Source: Deltaproteobacteria bacterium | GTDB taxonomy: Bacteria; Myxococcota_A; JAADFL01 | Reading direction: 5' to 3' | NCBI GenBank assembly: GCA_013152945.1 | Contig: JAADFL010000186.1 | Coordinates: forward strand, 1-14,143 | Length of the DNA: 14,143 nt | Made by a program: the position numbers and the translations under genes | In this document: positions 6,723 through 14,143 of the stretch, in pieces | How the letters are laid out: each line of letters starts with the position of its first letter | Numbering within the stretch: the first letter of the stretch is position 1 | The notes under the pieces: generated by a model | The model's database searches: none | What the model was told of the DNA's origin: nothing | What the model saw: the letters and a program-made list of their open reading frames with translations, nothing else

Positions 6723-8744
6723 ATGACTGTCGAAGGTTCCAATGATGTATTGGTGGCACTGGCACAGGGCCGGGATGACGTTGATTTCCTGTTGCCGCCG
6801 TCCTTGCTGACAGCAGAGATGGAGAAGAGAGGCTACCGGGTTATCTCACTTTCCGTCGGAGCGCCCCGTTCGACCATGGAGGCTCTTGTCAGAACATGCA
6901 GAAAGATCAAGCCGAAAGCATTGCTTGTAGCCGGCCCCTCGGCATTCCTCGACCATGTACCCCAGGTTGTAATACTTGACGATAACGGTCTTGGAATACG
7001 GCCGGTAACAGTCAATGTGGTTGAACGTTGTGCCTGGCTGTACAAAGACGAGAAGACCAGGCTCAAAAAGGCCTGCAAGAATATTGAGATCGGTGTCGCC
7101 CGGGCGAGAACAAGACCGATAATAGAATACAGGGAGATTAAGACAAGGAAGAAGGTTCTCCTGCTTGGAGATGGTGAGTCTGCATTCAAGGCGGGTGAAA
7201 AGCTGGCTGCCCTGGATCTCGATGTAACCCTGGTGGTCCCTGACAACATCAACCTGGTAGCCCTTCCCGGAATAGAAATATTGAAAGGAGCGCACCTCCA
7301 GGCCCTGACCGGATATGCAGGAGATTTCAATGCGGTGTTCGAACAAAACAAGACTTTATTGGAAATCCAGGCCGGTGCGGTCGTGGTCGGGCTTGAAGCA
7401 TCCCACCCTGCACCTGAAGCGATTCCAAACCTTGAAAAAAATGATCGGGTTAAGACAATCCCCCTGACACCCGGCGATCTGGACCCCGGAATACTGGAGG
7501 GACTTGATTCTATTGCACTGATCCTTGACAGGGATGACGTGGAAACACGACTTGCGGTCGAGACCGCCGAAGCCCTGGCTGCATTGGCTGCAAAAAAGGG
7601 GATAAATGTCTCCCTGTTTTTCAGGCACATGTCCGTGCATGGAAGGAAAGGGCAAGAGAGATACGATATGCTCCGCCATCTGGGCATTACGCTGATTCGG
7701 TATGATGAGGTGCCGAAATGCTTGCCCAGGGATGACGGAATAGAAATCGTGGCAAAGGACGCCGTGCTGGGAGACAAGAACCTTGAAATCAAGGCGGACA
7801 TATTGTTCCTGCCGCACAGGACCATGCCGGCGCCCAACAGCAAGAGATTGTCCAAGGTCCTGAACCTGCCGTTGGACAACGAAGGTTTCTTCCAGGCTGC
7901 AAATATTCGTCACTTCCCGGTGGCCTCTCCAAGGAAAGGTGTATTTTTTATTGGAAGCGGCCACCAGGACCTGTCTTCCGAGGAAATAATAGAAGAGGCA
8001 TCCGCCGTAGCTTCCGAAGTCAGGTCATTGCTTGGCAATGGCAACATGCTCGTGCCGAAAATTTTGCTGGAGCATGACAGGGAAAAATGTGCAATGTGCC
8101 TGACATGCCTGCGTACTTGCGGTCATGCTGCAATAGAATTGAACGAAACCGGCAATTCCCTGGAATTCCTGCCTGCAGCTTGTTGGGAATGCGGTTTGTG
8201 TGCTTCCGTATGTCCCCAGCAGGCTATCACGAGATTATTTAATCCGGTCGATGAAATAAAGGCGGCCGTCAAGATAGCAAGTAAGAAAGAAGATGGAGAG
8301 GAGCCTGTCATCGTATTCGGATGTTGTAACTCGGCGGCCCATGCATTGGAGCTTGCCGGTAGGTTCGGCCTTGAACTCCCTGACCGGGCCGTGTTCATAG
8401 AAGTGCCTTGCTCGGGACATGTTAGTCAGACGGAAGTCTTGAACGGTCTTGCACTTGGGGCCCAGGGAGTAATAATCCTGGGTTGTCATTCCGACAATTG
8501 TAGATCCGTAAGGGGATCCAGATCGGCCAGGGGCAAGGCGTTTCAGGTAGCCGAGGATTTGAAGGCGATGGGACTTGAAGACAAGTTTTCCAGGTTTTAC
8601 GGGATTGCCTCCAATGAACCCTTCCGCCTCGTGGGAATCGTGAAAGCAGCATGCGAGCCATTCTCGGCCGATGACTCTGATGAATCCGTCAAAAAAAGAA
8701 ACAAGGGAGCAAATGCTGGAAAAGGGGTTGGTGCAAATGGCTGA
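6723..8744 (+). CDS. HdrA-like/ferredoxin/MvhD fusion (QmoB-like), flavin motif degraded
   Basis: This 673-residue protein relates to HdrA and ends in an MvhD domain, the order seen in QmoB. Residues 1-135 correspond to the HdrA N-terminal part but lack its cysteines; only the stretch around ERCAWLYKDE is recognisable. The Rossmann motif reads GDGESA where GxGxxG is expected, and the CVGSRD...CC cluster motif is absent, so FAD binding is doubtful. Two [4Fe-4S] sites follow: C456, C459, C462, C466 and C487, C490, C493, C497. The MvhD domain (about 525-650) has C534/C535, C563 in VPCSGHV, and C588/C593 in GCHSDNC. MvhD passes electrons into HdrA in methanogens. The first cysteine pair reads GCCNS where CNxC is usual. 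It overlaps the next gene by eight bases. Confidence 0.85.
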   Translation: MTVEGSNDVLVALAQGRDDVDFLLPPSLLTAEMEKRGYRVISLSVGAPRSTMEALVRTCRKIKPKALLVAGPSAFLDHVPQVVILDDNGLGIRPVTVNVVERCAWLYKDEKTRLKKACKNIEIGVARARTRPIIEYREIKTRKKVLLLGDGESAFKAGEKLAALDLDVTLVVPDNINLVALPGIEILKGAHLQALTGYAGDFNAVFEQNKTLLEIQAGAVVVGLEASHPAPEAIPNLEKNDRVKTIPLTPGDLDPGILEGLDSIALILDRDDVETRLAVETAEALAALAAKKGINVSLFFRHMSVHGRKGQERYDMLRHLGITLIRYDEVPKCLPRDDGIEIVAKDAVLGDKNLEIKADILFLPHRTMPAPNSKRLSKVLNLPLDNEGFFQAANIRHFPVASPRKGVFFIGSGHQDLSSEEIIEEASAVASEVRSLLGNGNMLVPKILLEHDREKCAMCLTCLRTCGHAAIELNETGNSLEFLPAACWECGLCASVCPQQAITRLFNPVDEIKAAVKIASKKEDGEEPVIVFGCCNSAAHALELAGRFGLELPDRAVFIEVPCSGHVSQTEVLNGLALGAQGVIILGCHSDNCRSVRGSRSARGKAFQVAEDLKAMGLEDKFSRFYGIASNEPFRLVGIVKAACEPFSADDSDESVKKRNKGANAGKGVGANG

Positions 8745-9957
8745 AACACTGAAGATACAGAAAGACAATGAAACTCCGCTCAAAGATCTCTTGCTCGAAG
8801 AGAGCAAGTGGTCCGGCAACCTGCAAGATTGCATGATCTGCGGTAGATGCTTGTCCGTGTGCCCCTTGGCCGGGTACGATGGCATGGATCCCCGAAAGCT
8901 GGTACGCCTGGTGCTCCTGGGAATGGAACAGGATGTTATCAAGTCGGACTGGATATGGCAGTGCACCACCTGTGACAGGTGCACGAATGTATGTCCTATG
9001 AACGTAAAAATCGGCAATCTCGTAACAAGGGCGAGGAACATGGTGCCCAAGGACAAAAAGCCCGGCGGTGCACAGAAGACCTGCAACCTTCACCGTGATA
9101 CCGGAAACAACATGCAGATTAAGACCGAGGACTGGCTGGACACGCTGGACTGGATGCGTGAGGAACTTGAGGACGAGATACCGGACCTCGAGGTGCCGAT
9201 AGACAAGAAGGGAGCCCGGTATTTCGCCACTATAAACTCAAAGTTGCCGAACTACCATCCCGACGAATTGCAGGACATATACAAGGTTTTCCATGCTGCC
9301 AAAGTAGACTGGACAATGCCGTCCATATGGTGGGAGGGAACCAACTACTGCATGTTTTCAGGTGACCTCGAAACCTGGGAACACAATTTGAGGCAACAGG
9401 TAAAGAAAGTGGAAGAACTCGAAATACCTGTTATGGCCTATACCGAGTGCGGGCACGGGTATTTTGCCACTGTCCACGGCTACAAACTGTTTGGTATAAA
9501 GCCGAAGTTCGAGGTTATCCATGTGGTGAAGTTGTACGCAAAATGGATAAGGGAGGGCAGGTTTAAGCTGGATCCTTCCAAGAATCCACAGCGCGTCACT
9601 CTGCACGATCCGTGTAACGTGGGACGCAAGGCCGTGATGAATGGTTACCCTGATATACTGGATGACGCCCGTTTCGTTTTGGACAACGTATGCGCGGACT
9701 GGAAAGAATCCTGGCCGAACAGGGAGAATAACATCTGTTGCTCCGGAGGCGGAGGAACACTGATATCCGGCTTCAGGAATGCAAGGATGTTCTACGGAAA
9801 GAGCAAGGTCGATCAAATCGACAGGACCGGTGCCGAGCTGGTGTGCACGCCTTGTGTCAACTGCTACGACGGCATCGGGGACTTGGCGAAAGAATACAAG
9901 AGGCCATGGAAACCCATACACCTTTGGAGGCTCCTGGCAAGAGCCATCGTCCTCTAG
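8737..9957 (+). CDS. Fused HdrC-HdrB (HdrD/DsrK-type) iron-sulfur protein
   Basis: This 406-residue iron-sulfur protein joins an HdrC-like part and an HdrB-like part. The HdrC part has two [4Fe-4S] motifs: C32, C35, C38, C42 and C76, C79, C82, C86. The HdrB part has a first CCG-type domain with NYCMFSGD and TECGHGY, in the DsrK/HdrD style, and a complete C-terminal CCG domain (C293, C334-C335 in CCSGGGG, then CxxCxxC at 370/373/376) expected to hold a noncubane cluster. No membrane segment is present, so unlike QmoC it should be soluble. The open frame reaches an ATG at 8671, but ATG 8737 has AAAGGGG nine bases upstream and overlaps the previous stop by only eight bases, so it is preferred. 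Its position makes it the likely electron exit or entry point toward MetVF. Confidence 0.88.
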   Translation: MAETLKIQKDNETPLKDLLLEESKWSGNLQDCMICGRCLSVCPLAGYDGMDPRKLVRLVLLGMEQDVIKSDWIWQCTTCDRCTNVCPMNVKIGNLVTRARNMVPKDKKPGGAQKTCNLHRDTGNNMQIKTEDWLDTLDWMREELEDEIPDLEVPIDKKGARYFATINSKLPNYHPDELQDIYKVFHAAKVDWTMPSIWWEGTNYCMFSGDLETWEHNLRQQVKKVEELEIPVMAYTECGHGYFATVHGYKLFGIKPKFEVIHVVKLYAKWIREGRFKLDPSKNPQRVTLHDPCNVGRKAVMNGYPDILDDARFVLDNVCADWKESWPNRENNICCSGGGGTLISGFRNARMFYGKSKVDQIDRTGAELVCTPCVNCYDGIGDLAKEYKRPWKPIHLWRLLARAIVL

Positions 9958-10085
9958 CAGAATACGGCGAACACGGGCTGAAACTTTCAGATGAATAAAT
10001 AGACCCGATCCCTGCTATCGACATTTCCTGCATGCGTGTCGTATCTCCCGGTTTCTCTTGGTAATAAATGTGGATTCGATGTACT

Positions 10086-10109
10086 ATGCCAAACATCGGG
10101 GTTTGGCAT
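10086..10109 (+). promoter_or_regulatory. Perfect inverted repeat covering the S41 peptidase start codon
   Basis: ATGCCAAAC (10086-10094) and GTTTGGCAT (10101-10109) are exact reverse complements around a six-base loop, ATCGGG. The right arm contains the A and T of the preferred ATG (10108), and the loop holds the only Shine-Dalgarno-like Gs. In RNA this hairpin would block initiation; as DNA it could be an operator. A weak promoter, TTGGTA (10058) and TACTAT (10082) with an 18-base spacer, would start transcription inside the left arm, which would favour the DNA reading. A 13-base palindrome (CTGAAACTTTCAG) lies at 9978-9990 without a T tract. Confidence 0.45.
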
Positions 10110-12363
10110 GAGGGCAAATTTGTTTCGTGTTGCAGGATTTGCAATCATCGGCATCCTGACTGCAGTCTGCGGAGCCTGCAGCGGCGACATCGGCTTCCCG
10201 GGAGGAAAACAGCCTTTACTTGTAAACCCGGAACCTTCCGGCGATTGGTGCGACAGGATTGCACCTGGGCCCAAAGGTACAAAGGATCCCTTGTTGGCAT
10301 TGGCCGAGGCACATGCAGGTGTGCGGTTTTTCGCACCCGAGCCGGGAACGATGTTGGAGCCAAAGGAGGATGAACCGCCCCGTGTATCCTCTTGCAGCAA
10401 GGTGGATGAGGCGTTTTCCTATGCGATTCGCCGCCAGGGCACGAATCCTGCGGCTTTGAACCCTTTTGCCGAGAGACTCGATACTGCCTGCGCGCTTTCT
10501 GCTGCGGAAGTGGTCATTCCAAGCCTGAAAATCGAGATGCGTGGAAGTTCAGCGCTTGTCACACCCGGACAGGGCGACCTGCAATTGCCCGACCATGCAA
10601 GGATGGTGATCGTGGATCTCCGAGATACCTGGTCCTGGCCGGGCCTTGAAAATGAACTGGAAAACCTTGCAGGCCTTTCTTCGGCCCGGGCCCTCAAGCT
10701 GTGCCCGTACAGGGTCAGGAAGCACCAGGGCCTTACGGACGAAGTGGTTTCGAGAGATAATGTCTATGAAAACCGGATCGTAGAATTGCCTGGGAAAGAA
10801 ATAACACCCAAGGCCGGCTCGGATTTGCCATTGGTCTTTGTAATAGGTGCAAGGACCGCGCCGGAGGCAGCCAGGATTGCAGGTTGTCTTCGTCTTATTA
10901 AAAGGGCTCGGCTCGCAGGACAGCCATTGATTTCTGCTGTCGCCGAATCCACATGGTCTCCTGTAGGTGACATGGGCCTGGCTTACCGGGTCATGGACCT
11001 GCTTCGGCCGGCCGGCTCGGGAAGATGGCCCGATGAAATCGAACCCGACTTCAATGCAAACGGAATGGATGAGCTGCTCGACCTGCTTTCGAAGCAGGAC
11101 CTGGAACAAGAGATTGGCCCTGTAAAGTCAACAGAGACTGAAAGGCCGCAGGTCCTGGGTCTGGACTGTTTCGGTGACAACGACATGGAAGATCTGGATT
11201 GTGCGTCCCTTGAAGCCGGGCTTCTCTCCTTTTGGGGGACACTGGAACTCTTCTATCCCTATTTCGAACGCGTGTCTTTGGACCTTAACTCATTGCTGCC
11301 GGATCTTGTCGCCAGGGCTTGCAGCGTAAACAGGAGCGATCGGCACCAAGCAGCGGAATTGATAAAGGCCATGGGCCATTCTTTGCAGGACGGCCATTTC
11401 GTGGTCATGAGTTACAAAGGAGGATTACGATTGCAGGGGACCTTGCCCTTGTACCTCGAACATCCCGGCCCGGGTGTTCACATTGTAAGGCGGTCACTTG
11501 CAGACGAAGTGCAACCAGGCGATGTGATCGAGGCCATAAACGAGGAGCCTGCGAACGAATGGTACAATCGTATGCTGGCTTTGACATCGGCCTCTACGCC
11601 CGGGTTTGCTTACTTACAAGCAGACACAAACCTGAATTATTTGTCCGGACCTATTGCGCTGGATGTCGACCGCAATGGTCAAACCCTGCGCTTATACATA
11701 GATCCTTACCCATTTTCTGCCTTGAAAGAACTCGTGCATGCTCCCTCAGACAGACCTTCCGGTTTTCTGCAAGATCTTGGAGCGTCCGATATCATGTACA
11801 TCAACCTGGCCCAAGAACTGCTCAGTGACCAGGATACGCTCTTGAACCTGCTTTCAAGCGCAGCCCCGGCTGCAGGCCTGGTCCTGGACTTGAGGGGATA
11901 CCCAATAATAGATCACTATGATTTGGCCCAAAGAATCCTGGACAAGGATTTCAAGACTCCAATCTACGAAACTCCTGTTTTGTACGGGCCGGTATCAAGA
12001 GATGTTTTTAGAAAACAATACGACTTGTCTCCGTTGGACGATCCCAGCTATCACGGTCCGGTGACCCTATTGATAGGGCCTTCCAGTTTTTCAGCCGCGG
12101 AAAACCTTGCATTGATGCTGGTCCAATCGGGCAGGGTGATCACCGTGGGCAGGAAAACAGCCGGCACCAACGGTAATATTACCGGCATTCAGCTCCCAGC
12201 CGGCTTCTCTGTCACCTTTACCGGTATGAGGGTGATCACTGCATCCGGACAAGACTTCATGGGCGAGGGTATTAATCCTGATATTGAGGTCGGACTTGAC
12301 AGGGACGATTTCGTGCAAGGAAGGGATCCCGAACTGGAAGCAGCATTGGCCAGCCTGAAATAA
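10108..12363 (+). CDS. Lipoprotein S41 (C-terminal-processing) peptidase with tandem S41-like domains
   Basis: This is a 751-residue exported serine peptidase of family S41. The start at 10108 gives an n-region (MRANLFR), a hydrophobic stretch and a lipobox-like VCGAC with Cys24 and Ser at +2, which suggests an outer-membrane lipoprotein. Residues about 135-315 look like a first S41 core: VIVDLR (167-172), VFVIGARTAPEAA (243-255) and PDEIEPD (308-314), but without the nucleophile or the lysine. The second copy has a helical FYPYFERV/DGHFV segment, a PDZ-like part (VQPGDVIEAINEEPA), LVLDLR, the probable nucleophile Ser662 in PSSFSAAEN, Lys683 in VGRKTAG, and GINPDIEV near the end. An open GTG at 10036 would bury the signal peptide. 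It is not linked in function to the Hdr operon as far as can be seen; the gap is 150 bases. Confidence 0.85.
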   Translation: MRANLFRVAGFAIIGILTAVCGACSGDIGFPGGKQPLLVNPEPSGDWCDRIAPGPKGTKDPLLALAEAHAGVRFFAPEPGTMLEPKEDEPPRVSSCSKVDEAFSYAIRRQGTNPAALNPFAERLDTACALSAAEVVIPSLKIEMRGSSALVTPGQGDLQLPDHARMVIVDLRDTWSWPGLENELENLAGLSSARALKLCPYRVRKHQGLTDEVVSRDNVYENRIVELPGKEITPKAGSDLPLVFVIGARTAPEAARIAGCLRLIKRARLAGQPLISAVAESTWSPVGDMGLAYRVMDLLRPAGSGRWPDEIEPDFNANGMDELLDLLSKQDLEQEIGPVKSTETERPQVLGLDCFGDNDMEDLDCASLEAGLLSFWGTLELFYPYFERVSLDLNSLLPDLVARACSVNRSDRHQAAELIKAMGHSLQDGHFVVMSYKGGLRLQGTLPLYLEHPGPGVHIVRRSLADEVQPGDVIEAINEEPANEWYNRMLALTSASTPGFAYLQADTNLNYLSGPIALDVDRNGQTLRLYIDPYPFSALKELVHAPSDRPSGFLQDLGASDIMYINLAQELLSDQDTLLNLLSSAAPAAGLVLDLRGYPIIDHYDLAQRILDKDFKTPIYETPVLYGPVSRDVFRKQYDLSPLDDPSYHGPVTLLIGPSSFSAAENLALMLVQSGRVITVGRKTAGTNGNITGIQLPAGFSVTFTGMRVITASGQDFMGEGINPDIEVGLDRDDFVQGRDPELEAALASLK

Positions 12364-12843
12364 TTGCCTTAATGTAAAAAAAATAAAAGACTTGCCAGCT
12401 TTCTCCTCCTTTCACCTCCTCCCCACCCACCTCCTCCCCACCCAGGTTGGTTTTCAAGGTCCCCCAAATATGCTGTCATTTCATGCATGTTTCGCATCAG
12501 CAAAAAATCCATGAGCATGCAAACAGCGGTCACTCCCACAATGCTCAAGCCGAACAATACAACAATCTATATATTGGGCACCCGGGCCATGACAGCTTTT
12601 TCACCTGAAATCGTTTTTTAAGATCCTTGCCGACACGCCCGATACTAATATCGTGCGTGGTCCTGTTTTTTCATTCCTTATATCCTGTTGATATTACGGC
12701 CATATCCAGCCTTGGGAAAATCAACCACGGTAGGGCCGAGCGTGAAATTGCGACGAAATGGGGTGACAGCCCTGGTCCCGTAGGTGAAGACACAAGAAAA
12801 GGGCAAGAATCTAGTCACGGTTATCCAAAACGAGGCATACGAA
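12364..12843. other. 480-base intergenic stretch between converging genes
   Basis: It separates the S41 gene (+) from the hydrolase gene (-). It holds an A-rich run (12376-12389), a C-rich tandem repeat (12415-12444) and an inverted repeat, TGAGCAT (12512-12518) with ATGCTCA (12541-12547), around a 22-base loop. No convincing hairpin-plus-T terminator was found for either gene. A TTG-initiated minus-strand frame (12369-12557) would encode 62 residues with a hydrophobic N-terminal helix and a Gly/Trp-rich tail set by the repeat. It has no visible ribosome-binding site, and I do not call it a gene. Confidence 0.5.
12415..12444 (-). repeat. Tandem 15-bp repeat with G-quadruplex potential on the minus strand
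   Basis: Two exact copies of CCTCCTCCCCACCCA abut. The minus strand reads GGG-T-GGG, a seven- or eight-base spacer, GGG-T-GGG, which meets the usual four-run G-quadruplex pattern. It lies 3' of the minus-strand hydrolase and is followed in that direction by a T-rich run (complement of 12376-12389), so it could affect transcript ends. That role is inferred. Confidence 0.6.
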
Positions 12844-14143
12844 TTATTTACTTTCGAACGACGCCTCAGGGAAGTTGTCCGCATAATTCTTGGTGAGATA
12901 GTCTGCCATTGCAGGTTCACCGTATAGGTACAGCCGCAAGAATGCCGTTACGAATGGATTGATGATCATGAATCCGCGATCTACGTCGATGAATTTTTTC
13001 TTATCACACATGTCCTTCAAGCCCGGTATAAGCTGATCCCCTGGAATCCTGCATATATCCGTGAAACCTAAGTGCCCCATCTTCTCGATCTCTATCTTGT
13101 AGGTAGTTGATAACAGCGCGTTGTATGTCGGCCTCAAGTCGTTGCGGGTGTACTCATCCAAAAGGCCGCCCATGAGAAGAACGGGCATCTCGATCAAGGC
13201 TAGGCCGTCGTCCCCAAAGGCCGCATATCCTCCCGGCGCGAGAGCCACTGCAGCGGACACCACCTCAGAGTCCGGTGGTCTCTTTATTACTGAATGCGGC
13301 GGAAAGTACCCTATGTAAGGGCAGAACACGTCACCTTCTATGCCTGCTTCGCAGGCGGCAACCGCTTCGTCCACATCGACCTCTCCACCGGCCATTAGTA
13401 GCGTATTGAACCCACCGAAGCTGTGGCCCACGACAGCAACCCTGGTCGTATCCACCAAATTGTAGAGCAACTTCGTGGAATCTTGTGTTTCTTCCAGCAC
13501 CTTCTTGTGTACAAAGGCCATGTCCTTGGGCCGATCCAGGGCTATTTGAGCCATTTCTTCATCGCTCGGATCATTAAACATGGTGTTGCCTGGATGGTTG
13601 GGCGCAGCGACTATGAAGCCGTGAGTCGCCAGCCATTCGGTTAGAGTGTAACTCTGGAAGTTTATTCCCTTGTTGCCATGTGAGAACAGTATCAGCGGGA
13701 AGGGGCCTTTCTCCCGAAGAGGCTGTAGGTTCTCGTAAGAGCTGCCTTTCAGCAGGAAAAGATACTTAACAGGCTCTGCTCCAGGGTCTGGGTCCACTGC
13801 CGGATACCAGATTTTAACCTGGAGCGTTCGACCTCGGTCACTGTCGTACCAGGTACGATCGATTATACCTGCGCTATACGGGCCTGGCTTATCGGGTGGG
13901 AATTCGATTTGACCTGTGTCAGTATCTGTATCCGTGTCCGTGTCTGTGTCCGTATCGGTGTCGGTATCTGTATCCGTGTCTGTATCCGTGTCTGTGTCTG
14001 TGTCCGTGTCCGTATCAGTATCCGTATCCGTGTCCGTGTCCGTATCCGTGTCCGTATCAGTATCCGTGTCCGTATCAGTATCCGTGTCCGTGTCAGTATC
14101 AGTATCCGTGTCCGTGTCAGTATCCGTGTCCGTGTCAGTATCA
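12844..14143 (-). CDS. PAF-acetylhydrolase-like alpha/beta hydrolase with Asp-Thr linker, 5' partial
   Basis: The reading frame is open from the window edge. It starts with 76 codons of alternating Asp-Thr (13915-14142), then GQIEFPPDKPGPYSAG, and a hydrolase domain of about 350 residues. The entry segment (PYSAGIIDRTWYDSDR, then VKIWYP) and the HG oxyanion motif (LILFSHGNKG) resemble the platelet-activating-factor acetylhydrolase/dienelactone hydrolase group. The nucleophile is Ser in GHSFGG (codon 13422-13420), the acid is Asp in GGLLDEY (13158-13156), and the base is His in MGHLGFTD (13074-13072), a complete triad in order. An ester or amide bond is the expected target. A signal peptide or lipobox should lie before the linker, outside the window, making it a surface or periplasmic enzyme. 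Stop is TAA at 12846-12844. ATG 13797 lies inside the domain and is not the start. Confidence 0.85.
   Translation of the reverse strand, partial: DTDTDTDTDTDTDTDTDTDTDTDTDTDTDTDTDTDTDTDTDTDTDTDTDTDTDTDTDTDTDTDTDTDTDTDTDTDTGQIEFPPDKPGPYSAGIIDRTWYDSDRGRTLQVKIWYPAVDPDPGAEPVKYLFLLKGSSYENLQPLREKGPFPLILFSHGNKGINFQSYTLTEWLATHGFIVAAPNHPGNTMFNDPSDEEMAQIALDRPKDMAFVHKKVLEETQDSTKLLYNLVDTTRVAVVGHSFGGFNTLLMAGGEVDVDEAVAACEAGIEGDVFCPYIGYFPPHSVIKRPPDSEVVSAAVALAPGGYAAFGDDGLALIEMPVLLMGGLLDEYTRNDLRPTYNALLSTTYKIEIEKMGHLGFTDICRIPGDQLIPGLKDMCDKKKFIDVDRGFMIINPFVTAFLRLYLYGEPAMADYLTKNYADNFPEASFESK
13915..14143 (-). repeat. In-frame Asp-Thr coding repeat at the window's right edge
   Basis: Read on the minus strand, GAY-ACN hexamers encode 38 Asp-Thr units directly upstream of the hydrolase domain. 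The 18-nt Val-containing unit of the left repeat is absent. The two repeat tracts lie in opposite orientation about 13.7 kb apart. Being open at the edge, the true length is unknown. Confidence 0.9.

Noticed and set aside
6833-7879. Long open frame on the minus strand inside the HdrA-MvhD fusion gene
   Set aside because: It has no recognisable domain and lies wholly antisense to a gene with clear motifs.
5603-9957. Calling the operon a classical qmoABC
   Set aside because: The third protein has no membrane segments and is HdrC-HdrB-like, there are no aprAB genes in view, and metFV is the neighbour. Only the first two proteins are Qmo-like in build.
12369-12557. 62-residue minus-strand frame with a hydrophobic helix
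   Set aside because: It depends on a TTG start without a ribosome-binding site, and half of it is dictated by the G-rich repeat. A decayed gene end is possible but not supported.
12627-12896. 89-residue plus-strand open frame before the hydrolase
   Set aside because: It runs into the hydrolase's antisense 3' end, has no clear ribosome-binding site, and the composition does not look coding.

Overview
The window looks like DNA from an anaerobic bacterium of the former Deltaproteobacteria (Desulfobacterota- or Myxococcota-like). Four things suggest this: secreted proteins with long Asp-Thr linkers, a MYXO-CTERM-like cell-surface tail, a PAS-type sigma-54 activator, and heterodisulfide-reductase (Hdr) genes beside metF/metV of the Wood-Ljungdahl methyl branch. 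G+C is around half by eye. The assignment is inference; no rRNA or tRNA gene is visible.

Layout. Bases 3-489 (+) hold the C-terminal end of a secreted protein: an Asp-Thr repeat, a six-cysteine knottin-like module, then a stop, with a MYXO-CTERM-like tail continuing in the next frame. Bases 598-4758 (-) run, in transcription order, sigma-54 activator, metF, metV and an extended SDR oxidoreductase. Bases 4946-9957 (+) are a divergent four-gene operon: a TPR protein, a short HdrA flavoprotein, an HdrA-like/ferredoxin/MvhD fusion, and an HdrC-HdrB-type iron-sulfur protein. Bases 10108-12363 (+) encode a lipoprotein S41 peptidase with a second, apparently dead S41-like domain. Bases 12364-12843 are an intergenic stretch with a G-quadruplex-type repeat. 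Bases 12844-14143 (-) are a partial alpha/beta hydrolase whose N-terminal side is another Asp-Thr linker running off the window.

How it fits together. MetF and MetV would reduce methylene-tetrahydrofolate to methyl-tetrahydrofolate, or run the reverse. The divergent Hdr operon supplies a flavin and iron-sulfur relay like the HdrABC-MvhD partners of MetVF in Moorella, but with rearranged domains. The flavin site and the ferredoxin/MvhD relay lie on two tandem HdrA relatives, and HdrC and HdrB are fused. A near-perfect sigma-54 promoter (4888-4903) precedes the Hdr operon. A cluster of inverted repeats (4664-4716) lies about 170-220 bp upstream, where a sigma-54 activator would bind, and inside the 5' part of the adjacent activator gene. 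The most interesting content is this divergent, probably sigma-54-controlled MetVF/Hdr module and the split of HdrA functions within it. The flanking surface-protein genes are a second point of interest, especially the frameshifted knottin/MYXO-CTERM protein. Both window ends fall in Asp-Thr repeat DNA, so they may be assembly break points.
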